Shown here one piece after another: positions 1-3,963 of a DNA stretch of 6,811 nt. Location of the stretch: the NCBI GenBank assembly GCA_937859105.1, contig CALMAD010000343.1:1-6811 (forward strand). Reading direction: 5' to 3'. The stretch comes from an uncultured Propionibacteriaceae bacterium (GTDB lineage: Bacteria > Actinomycetota > Actinomycetes > Propionibacteriales > Propionibacteriaceae). The position numbers and the translations under genes are program-made. Below the pieces are notes generated by a model that searched no databases, had not been told where the DNA came from, and saw nothing but the letters and a program-made list of their open reading frames with translations. Every line of letters begins with the position of its first letter. Within the stretch, counting starts at the first letter, position 1.

Positions 1-305
1 CAACCCGCGCCCACGTGCCCTGCGAGGCAGGCCGCGAACAGGTTCATCGTGGAGTCCATCTCGCCGGGGATCCACACGCGATCGGACGCCGTCAGCCCTA
101 GCCGCGCGGCGACGGCGTCGAAGGAATCGATCCAGGACGCCGTCGTCCGGACGATCGTGCGCGCCGCGGCCGCCGTCGTGCCCGACGTGCGGACCGCGAT
201 CGACCGGCCCCGGCGATGGGCGTCCCAGAACGCGGCGACCGGGTCGGACGCGCCGGTGAGAAGCACCGGGGAATCGCCAGTCGGCGTCCGGGAGGTCGGA
301 CTCAT
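1..305 (-). CDS. Adenylate-forming (AMP-binding) acyl-CoA ligase-like protein, N-terminal part, cut by the window edge
   Basis: The first 101 residues are visible and the rest lies left of position 1. The ATG overlaps the bioY stop (ATGA at 305-302), so it is translationally coupled to bioY; no strong Shine-Dalgarno is seen. At residues 38-44 VRTSGTT resembles the phosphate-binding A3 loop of the AMP-binding superfamily, followed by TIVRTTASWIDSF (50-62) and a VWIPGEMDS...LFAACLAGHVGAG segment (77-101), as in short MenE-like ligases. Family knowledge: bioY is often followed by an acyl-CoA ligase (Bacillus yhfU-yhfT-yhfS), so a role in making or activating a biotin-precursor acyl chain is a reasonable inference. 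Oddities: the A3 loop begins at residue 40 rather than well past residue 100, so the usual N-terminal subdomain is missing, and the loop reads TSGTTAAAAR without the canonical Gly and Lys (TSGTTGxPK). Family moderately sure; substrate unknown. Confidence 0.7.
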   Translation of the reverse strand, partial: MSPTSRTPTGDSPVLLTGASDPVAAFWDAHRRGRSIAVRTSGTTAAAARTIVRTTASWIDSFDAVAARLGLTASDRVWIPGEMDSTMNLFAACLAGHVGAG

Positions 306-952
306 GCGGACGCGGCGTCCCGCCCGAGGCGGCCCCGCAGCGGCAGCAGACCGGGATAGCTCTTGTGGACGGCCACGGCCGTCGCCGTCGCGAGGACGAC
401 CTTGATCGAGTCGCCGATGATGAACGGCGTCACGGCGAGCGCGGCGGCCGGGACGCTCAGGTGCATGACCGCCATCATGCCCACCGCCCCGAACAGGTAC
501 ATGACGACGATGCCGAACGCCGCGTTGATCAGCAGCCCCGGCACGAACCGGTACGGCGCCCCCACCCGCTCGGTGGCCCAGCCGATCAGGAACGGGACGA
601 CCACGTACGCGACCAGGAACCCCACCGTCGCGCTCGCGAAGACCCCGACGCCGCCGCGTCCGCCGGCGAGCAGCGGCAGGCCGAGCGCGACCAGGGCCAT
701 GAACAGGAGTTGCGACAGTCCGCCGCGGCGGGCGCCGAGGATGGCGCCGGCGAGGATCGTCCCGAACGACTGGGCCGTGATCGGCGACGGCGAGATCGGC
801 GTGTAGAACGCGGGCAGGAAGCCCAAAGCGGCCGTGATCCCGGCGAACACCGCGATCACGGCGATGTCGCGTCCGGGGGTGCGGCGGCGATCGGCGGGCC
901 CGGACGCGGCGCGAGCCGACTGGTCGCTGCGGGTGGGGTGGGCGGATGGCAT
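302..952 (-). CDS. bioY: BioY, substrate-binding membrane subunit (S component) of an ECF biotin transporter
   Basis: This 216-residue protein captures biotin in the cytoplasmic membrane. About six membrane segments are visible after a hydrophilic, Arg-rich N-tail of about 28 residues (roughly 29-48, 63-80, 82-96, 105-127, 137-162 and 168-193). BioY hallmarks are PISPSPITAQSFGTILAG (52-69), then GARRGGLSQLLFMALVALGLP (73-93, the small-residue/RRG stretch that contacts the energy-coupling subunit in this family), GGRGG (97-101) and GDSIK (180-184). The last matches the conserved Asp-x-x-Lys pair that contacts biotin in BioY structures. Length is normal for the family apart from the extended N-tail. 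The ATG at 952-950 is preceded by GGAAAGGA on the minus strand with about 5 nt spacing, which supports this start. No bioM (ATPase) or bioN (EcfT) is visible; they may lie left of the window or elsewhere, or BioY may act alone. Regulation by BioQ is predicted from the palindrome upstream. Confidence 0.93.
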   Translation of the reverse strand: MPSAHPTRSDQSARAASGPADRRRTPGRDIAVIAVFAGITAALGFLPAFYTPISPSPITAQSFGTILAGAILGARRGGLSQLLFMALVALGLPLLAGGRGGVGVFASATVGFLVAYVVVPFLIGWATERVGAPYRFVPGLLINAAFGIVVMYLFGAVGMMAVMHLSVPAAALAVTPFIIGDSIKVVLATATAVAVHKSYPGLLPLRGRLGRDAASA

Positions 953-979
953 GACGGTCCTTTCCGGGTGGATGGCCGG

Positions 980-1008
980 ATTCTAGGACGATTCCACCGA
1001 TTCTTGAA
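980..1008 (-). promoter_or_regulatory. Predicted bioY promoter
   Basis: Read on the minus strand, TAGAAT (985-980) fits a sigma70-type -10 box. A weak -35 TTCAAG (1008-1003) lies 17 nt upstream and falls inside the BioQ-like palindrome. Transcription would start near 973, giving a leader of about 20 nt with the Shine-Dalgarno. The position of the operator over the -35 is what makes the assignment attractive; the -35 itself is poor. Confidence 0.4.
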
Positions 1009-1020
1009 CATTGTTCAAGA
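1002..1020. promoter_or_regulatory. BioQ-type operator: 19-bp perfect palindrome
   Basis: TCTTGAACA-T-TGTTCAAGA is a perfect inverted repeat with 9-bp arms around a single base. Its core TGAAC-ATT-GTTCA (1005-1017) is an exact match to the TGAAC-N3-GTTCA site described for BioQ, the TetR-family biotin regulator of Corynebacterium and Mycobacterium. It lies 50 bp upstream of the bioY start and overlaps the predicted -35, so binding should block bioY and the ligase gene. It also lies about 90 bp upstream of the divergent gene at 1109, which could be affected, although that gene's own predicted promoter is well separated. The bioQ gene itself is not in the window. Confidence 0.8.
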
Positions 1021-1094
1021 TGTGTGCGGAGACGTGCAGGCGTCCGGCGACCGGCGCGCCCGGGCTTCGCCGGAGTCCCGCCGTCGTCGCCCGG

Positions 1095-1100
1095 CTACTC
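1095..1100 (+). promoter_or_regulatory. Predicted -10 box of a leaderless transcript
   Basis: TACTCT (TANNNT) ends 8 nt before the ATG at 1109, so transcription would start at or next to the start codon. No Shine-Dalgarno precedes the ATG, which agrees with leaderless translation, common in actinobacteria. No convincing -35 is seen. Confidence 0.4.
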
Positions 1101-1108
1101 TCGGCCCC

Positions 1109-1711
1109 ATGAGCGAGTACCACAAGCCCCGCCGGCCGAGCTTCCGCGACCCCGCGGCCCTGGAGGCGCTCGGCGAGCGCTCCGACCCCATCGCCGCGTT
1201 GCACGCCGCCCACGAGACGGCGGCCGTCCTGCTGCACACCGGACGCGCCGCCGGCGACCCCGCCGTCACCGAGCGCCTGATCGCGCTGGTCGACGACATC
1301 GGGCTGCCGACCCTCGCCGATCTCTGGGCGTCGCGGCCGGCGCGCTCGTTGCCGGGCGCGCTCTTCCGCCTGTACGTGCTGCGCGAGTGGATGCGCACCT
1401 CCCCCGCGGACGCCGCCCGCGAGTACGCCTACGGCGTCCCGTACACCGAGCCGAACCACGTGGTGGCGGGCGTCGAGCCGACCGGCCCCACCGAGGTCGC
1501 GCGGGTCGCCGACGAGATCCTTCGGGGCGTCTTCACCGGGGACTTCGCGGTCGCCCTCGAGCGCGCCGCGGCCTTCTGCCGCGTCGTCGTCGCCGGACGT
1601 GCGTTCGCCGGCGAGGGAACCCGCTCCGTGATGGACGCCGCCCGCCTCCGCGACATGGCCGACGACCTCGCCGCGTCAGCGCGCCTCTGGCGCGCTGGCA
1701 AGCTGAACTGA
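1109..1711 (+). CDS. Conserved-looking helical protein of unknown function, 200 residues
   Basis: I do not recognise a family with a known function. The protein is soluble, with no signal peptide or membrane segment, rich in Ala, Arg, Asp and Glu, and appears mostly helical. It opens with SEYHKPRRPSFRDP, then has successive amphipathic segments: roughly 30-50 (IAALHAAHETAAVLLHTG), 55-75, 89-100 (PGALFRLYVLREWMR), and 135-190 (ARVADEILRGVFTGDF followed by ALERAAAFCRVVVAGRAF). Strong G/C at third codon positions marks it as a real gene. The ATG at 1109 is chosen because a -10 box lies 8 nt upstream and the protein reads as a complete domain. The same frame stays open to 365, but that stretch runs antisense through bioY and is discarded. 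It is divergent from the biotin operon and may be monocistronic. No catalytic motif is visible; a regulatory or scaffold role is possible but unsupported. Confidence 0.75.
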   Translation: MSEYHKPRRPSFRDPAALEALGERSDPIAALHAAHETAAVLLHTGRAAGDPAVTERLIALVDDIGLPTLADLWASRPARSLPGALFRLYVLREWMRTSPADAAREYAYGVPYTEPNHVVAGVEPTGPTEVARVADEILRGVFTGDFAVALERAAAFCRVVVAGRAFAGEGTRSVMDAARLRDMADDLAASARLWRAGKLN

Positions 1712-1781
1712 TCCCGTCGGGGACGCCGGTCCGCGCGCGCCCCAGGCCCGCTCATGCTGCCGCGGCATTCCGCCCGAGCAT

Positions 1782-1810
1782 TTGGGTCTCGACCGCGGGG
1801 GGCCTATCCT
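1782..1810 (+). promoter_or_regulatory. Predicted promoter with no protein gene after it
   Basis: TTGGGT (1782-1787), a 17-nt spacer, and TATCCT (1805-1810) make a credible sigma70-type promoter. The start site would be near 1817, exactly where a 12-bp stem begins. No credible protein gene follows for over 600 nt, which suggests a noncoding transcript or a long leader. Confidence 0.4.
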
Positions 1811-1817
1811 CGAACGC

Positions 1818-1900
1818 GGTGTCGGGCCGCGGTAGCCCCGGGCTCCATCTTTAGCCGCTGCGAGCGGCCACGCGCCGAGAGGCGCTCCCGGCCCGACGCC
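1818..1900 (+). ncRNA. Candidate structured RNA: four-way cloverleaf fold
   Basis: The segment can fold into a closed cloverleaf. P1 is a 12-bp stem, 1818-1829 with 1889-1900, with one G-U pair. P2 is 1831-1846 (GG, bulged U, AGCC over loop CCG). P3 is 1854-1868 (GCCGCT, loop GCG, AGCGGC). P4 is 1872-1885 (GCGCC closed by GAGA, a GNRA tetraloop, GGCGC). The junction P2/P3 is AU-rich (ATCTTTA, 1847-1853) in otherwise GC-rich DNA. P1 starts at the predicted transcription start. I cannot match it to a known riboswitch, tRNA, tmRNA, RNase P or SRP RNA. GC-rich DNA forms stems by chance, so the fold needs covariation support; orientation rests on the promoter only. Confidence 0.3.
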
Positions 1901-2308
1901 ACCCAAGCCCCGTGCCGACCGCTGTAGTGGTCGCTCTCCTCCAGGGTTGTGCCCGGCCGATTCGACGGGCGGTGAGGACCGCCCCGTCCCCAGCCCCGGA
2001 GAGTCCTGCGACACACCCGCGCCGAGGCGATGAGCTCCGGGCTGATCCCACAAGGCGAGTTGCCCGTCACCTCGTTCTGCTTCCATTTCGGAAGCAAAAC
2101 CAACCAACGCCCGTCACGCCGGGGAGCGTCCCTTATGACCAGTCTGGGCGTCACGACGATTCTCGACAGGGCCACCAGTTGCACTCGATCCCGTCGACGG
2201 ACTCCGCGAGGGAGGACGACCGAGGAGCCTGCTCACGCGCAGCAGCGTCACCCCGGTCTACGGGTCGATCCGCCGGCCCATCCTCCCGACGGCAACATCG
2301 CCGCGCGG
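1901..2308. other. Non-coding stretch with several inverted repeats
   Basis: No reading frame here on either strand has the third-position G/C bias or recognisable motifs of the neighbouring genes. Possible stems: 1917-1922 with 1927-1932 (loop TGTA); 1967-1973 with 1978-1984 (seven perfect pairs, loop GAGG, extended by three more after a bulge); 1992-2001 with 2035-2043 (one bulge); 2074-2100 (listed separately); and 2107-2112 with 2146-2151. These may be the rest of the transcript from the promoter at 1782-1810, or decayed sequence. No terminator with a T run and no transposase remnant was recognised. Confidence 0.4.
2074..2100. repeat. AT-richer inverted repeat
   Basis: TGCTTCC-ATTTC-GGAAGCA has seven perfect pairs around a 5-nt loop; after one C/A mismatch, GTT and AAC add three more. 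The block is clearly poorer in G+C than its surroundings. No T run follows on either strand, so a standard intrinsic terminator is unlikely. It could be an operator, an RNA hairpin or a relic of an inserted element. Confidence 0.45.
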
Positions 2309-2337
2309 TTGAGTTGGTCGGACCACTGTCCTAACCT
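2309..2337 (+). promoter_or_regulatory. Predicted promoter of the ABC-transporter operon, with an internal inverted repeat
   Basis: TTGAGT (2309-2314), a 17-nt spacer and TAACCT (2332-2337) form a good sigma70-type promoter with a start near 2344, about 90 nt before the leader-peptide ATG. Between the boxes lies TGGTC-G-GACCA (2315-2325), an 11-bp perfect inverted repeat well placed to act as an operator. Downstream, GGCGTCCGA occurs twice (2353-2361 and 2375-2383), 22 bp apart or two helical turns, flanking a CCCAC-GGGG-GTGGG hairpin (2363-2376). Confidence 0.5.
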
Positions 2338-2432
2338 GGGTTGTGGTCGCGAGGCGTCCGAACCCACGGGGGTGGGCGTCCGAGAGACCGGCAGGCCCCC
2401 GCTCGACGGGGTTCGTGAAGGAGATCGCACAG

Positions 2433-2525
2433 ATGGCTTCCCGGGGCACACGCTTCGTCCAGGATCACCGCGCCGCGGCGTCCTGTCCGTGTTGCACCGG
2501 GCACTGTAGCCACTGTTGTCGCTGA
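2433..2525 (+). CDS. Cysteine-rich regulatory leader peptide, 30 residues
   Basis: A small gene whose translation, rather than its product, probably matters. ATG 2433 follows a strong Shine-Dalgarno, AAGGAG at 2418-2423 with 9-nt spacing, better than those of the large genes nearby. The N-terminal part is Arg-rich (MASRGTRFVQDHRAAA). The last 13 residues hold six Cys (18, 20, 21, 25, 28, 29), ending CCR before TGA at 2523-2525. Five of the six Cys codons are TGT, whereas all five Cys codons in the substrate-binding gene downstream are TGC. Family knowledge: actinobacterial sulfur-assimilation and sulfonate-transport genes are often preceded by Cys-containing leader peptides, and Cys-responsive attenuation by such upstream frames has been shown in mycobacteria. 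Inference: ribosomes slow here when Cys-tRNA is scarce and thereby raise expression of the ABC transporter. A metal-binding or toxin-like role for the peptide is a less likely alternative. Confidence 0.8.
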   Translation: MASRGTRFVQDHRAAASCPCCTGHCSHCCR

Positions 2526-2663
2526 CGCGACCGCACGACCGCCTGCGCGGGCTCAGGCCCGCTGCCACCTCGGGGTTCACATCCCCAACACGGGCCGGCG
2601 CCGCTCGACGAATCTCCTGATCCGCTCGCCGCCGGCATCCCCCTGTGATCCGCGGCTCGCCGG

Positions 2664-2689
2664 TCCGTCGACCGCCGCTCCGTCGACCG
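2664..2689 (+). repeat. 11-bp direct repeat in the leader
   Basis: TCCGTCGACCG occurs at 2664-2674 and again at 2679-2689, 15 bp apart. Each copy contains the palindrome GTCGAC. It may be a regulator site or simple slippage; nothing in the sequence decides. Confidence 0.6.
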
Positions 2690-2729
2690 TCACCCCGCAG
2701 ATCACCTCCCCCACCGTTCGTCATGCACC

Positions 2730-2755
2730 GCCGTGCGGGCACGTCCCCGCGCGGC
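2730..2755 (+). promoter_or_regulatory. Strong hairpin just before the ribosome-binding site
   Basis: GCCGTGCGGG-CACGTC-CCCGCGCGGC gives ten uninterrupted pairs (one G-U) around a 6-nt loop, ending 4 nt before the GGAG (2760-2763) of the substrate-binding gene. No T run follows, so it is either a U-less actinobacterial terminator or a block to ribosome loading. It is the strongest local hairpin found in the leader. Confidence 0.5.
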
Positions 2756-2769
2756 CATCGGAGAAGAGA

Positions 2770-3963
2770 ATGTCTGATTCGTCCAACCACCCGGACGCCG
2801 TTGCGCGCCCCCAGGACGCCCGCCACCAGGACGCCCGCCCCCAGCCCGGTCAGGTGTTGCCGTCGGGCGCCGTCGTCCAGCCCACCACCACCGACCAGGT
2901 CAAAGCCGACCAGCGCGCCGAGGCCCGGGCCCAGCACGGCGTCAGCCGGCGCGGGTTCCTCACCGGCGTCACGCTCGGCGCACTTGGCGGCCTCGTCGTC
3001 GGCGGAGTCGGCGGCGGGCTGATCGGCAACGACATCGGACGCGGCGCCGCCACGGCCGCCGCGAACCGTCCGCTCAAACTGATCTACGGCGGCGACGTCT
3101 GCGACGCCCCCGCGATCGTCGCCAAGGAGAAGGGCTTCTTCGAGCAGGCCGGCCTCGACGTCACCCTCCATAAGACCGTCGGCGACGAGGACAGCAAGGC
3201 CGCCGTCGGCTCCGGCCAATACGACGCCTCCAGCGGCATCTTCTACTCATGGCTCAAGCCCGTCGAGGAGGGCCAGAACGTCAAGTTCGTCGCCGGCCTG
3301 CACGGCGGATGCCTGCGGCTGATCGTCCCGAAGGACTCCTCCATCGACGCGCTCGCCCAGCTGAAGGGCGTCAACATCGGCATCCCCAGCCTGAGCAGCT
3401 CGGCGACCATGTTCTTCTCCATGGACCTCCTGGACGCCGGCATCAACCCGCTCCCCGAAGCGGGCCAAGTGCACTGGAAGGTGCTCGACAACTCCGTGCT
3501 CGCCGACGCGCTCCGCAAGGGCGACGTCGACGCCATCGCCACCAGCGACCCCATCGCCTACCTGCCGCTGCTGCGCGGCTACGGACGGGAGCTCGCCAAC
3601 AACATGACCGGCACGAACGCCCAGGCCTACTGCTGCTGCACCGCCCTCAACGGCGACCTCGTCGCCCGCGAGACCCCGCTCGCGCGCAAGCTCATCGAGG
3701 CGTGGGCCCAGGGCTCCCGGTACGTCGCCGGCCACGAAGCCGAAGTGGCGCGCATCGAGGTCGACAAGGGCTACGTGGCCGGCGACGTCGGCCTCATCGA
3801 AACCCTCCTCAAGAGCTACACGTGGGAACCGTCCGTCGTGAAGCTCAAGGACTCCCTCCTTCCCGGCATCGAGAAGTTCCAAAAGACCGGCTACCTCGGC
3901 CGGGACGCCGACCCGCGCGCCCTCGCCGACAAGGCCTTCGACACCCTCGGATTGGACTGGTAA
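2770..3963 (+). CDS. ABC transporter substrate-binding protein, NrtA/SsuA/TauA (NMT1-like) type, Tat-exported
   Basis: A 397-residue extracytoplasmic receptor that would deliver ligand to the permease encoded next. GGAG at 2760-2763, 6 nt from the ATG, supports the start. Residues 1-57 are hydrophilic and rich in Pro, Gln, Asp and Arg. A twin-arginine signal follows (VSRRGFLTG, 58-66) with a Gly/Leu/Val hydrophobic stretch to about 86 and a possible AxA cleavage site near 96-98. There is no lipobox Cys, so the protein is either cleaved or held by the uncleaved helix. The binding fold runs from about 101: LKLIYGGDVCDAPAIVAKE, KGFFEQAGLDVTLH, then LRLIVPKDSSIDALAQLKGV with NIGIPS, as in the nitrate/sulfonate/taurine receptors. 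Oddities: the very long N-region, and five Cys in the exported part (111, 181 and a run at 288-290). The Cys-peptide leader suggests a sulfur-containing ligand such as a sulfonate; nitrate, thiamine precursor or metal-ligand uptake are alternatives. Confidence 0.85.
   Translation: MSDSSNHPDAVARPQDARHQDARPQPGQVLPSGAVVQPTTTDQVKADQRAEARAQHGVSRRGFLTGVTLGALGGLVVGGVGGGLIGNDIGRGAATAAANRPLKLIYGGDVCDAPAIVAKEKGFFEQAGLDVTLHKTVGDEDSKAAVGSGQYDASSGIFYSWLKPVEEGQNVKFVAGLHGGCLRLIVPKDSSIDALAQLKGVNIGIPSLSSSATMFFSMDLLDAGINPLPEAGQVHWKVLDNSVLADALRKGDVDAIATSDPIAYLPLLRGYGRELANNMTGTNAQAYCCCTALNGDLVARETPLARKLIEAWAQGSRYVAGHEAEVARIEVDKGYVAGDVGLIETLLKSYTWEPSVVKLKDSLLPGIEKFQKTGYLGRDADPRALADKAFDTLGLDW
2811..2840 (+). repeat. 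15-bp tandem duplication within the substrate-binding gene
   Basis: CCAGGACGCCCGCC occurs at 2811-2824 and 2826-2839, a 15-bp period with 14 of 15 bases matching, encoding QDARH-QDARP. It is in frame and lies in the disordered N-region ahead of the Tat motif, so it changes spacer length without affecting the binding domain. Confidence 0.75.

Larger units (their letters stand above)
2526..2769 (+). promoter_or_regulatory. Structured leader between the Cys peptide and the transporter: candidate attenuator/translation switch
   Basis: No protein gene fits in these 244 nt. Stems seen: GTCGC-TGAC-GCGAC (2518-2531), with the leader stop codon in its loop; GCGGGC-TCAG-GCCCGC (2547-2562); and a 10-bp hairpin at 2730-2755. 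The 3' arm of the last (2746-2754) can instead pair with 2543-2551 over nine pairs, one of them G-U. That pairing excludes both the 2547-2562 and the 2730-2755 hairpins. CCCGCA (2694-2699) can also pair with the 5' arm (2734-2739). Such mutually exclusive folds are the usual design of translation-controlled attenuators. No SAM-riboswitch signature was recognised. Confidence 0.45.

Noticed and set aside
365..1108. Upstream extension of the 1109-1711 frame
   Set aside because: It is antisense to bioY and crosses the bioY promoter and BioQ operator; the extension is an Arg/Asp/Glu-rich shadow, and ATG 1109 has its own -10 box.
1818..1900. tRNA or known riboswitch reading of the cloverleaf
   Set aside because: There is no TTCGA-type T-loop, the P1 stem is too long for a tRNA acceptor, no CCA end follows, and SAM-I, SAM-IV, TPP or cobalamin core sequences were not found.
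1676..2184. Overlapping minus-strand frames of 143 and 126 codons in the non-coding gap
   Set aside because: No third-position G/C bias, no recognisable motif, and no ribosome-binding site stood out. I considered a decayed transposase or group II intron but saw no domain V-like sequence or catalytic motif.
1912..2334. Plus-strand frame of 140 codons in the gap
   Set aside because: Codon positions look random and composition is Arg/Pro/Ser-rich; it ends at the predicted operon promoter.
2343..2432. Longer version of the leader peptide starting at GTG 2343
   Set aside because: It would start at the predicted transcription start with no ribosome-binding site, whereas ATG 2433 has a strong one.
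2730..2755. Classical intrinsic terminator
   Set aside because: The stem is strong, but the bases after it are CATCGGAGAAG with no T run, so only a U-less terminator or a translational block can be proposed.
2526..2769. SAM riboswitch upstream of the sulfur-linked operon
   Set aside because: No conserved SAM-I, SAM-II or SAM-IV core was recognisable; the Cys-codon peptide gives a simpler sensing mechanism.
2248..3219. 323-codon open frame on the minus strand
   Set aside because: It runs antisense through the leader peptide, the structured leader and the start of the substrate-binding gene, has low-complexity Gly/Arg/Ala content and no motif. It is a by-product of high GC.
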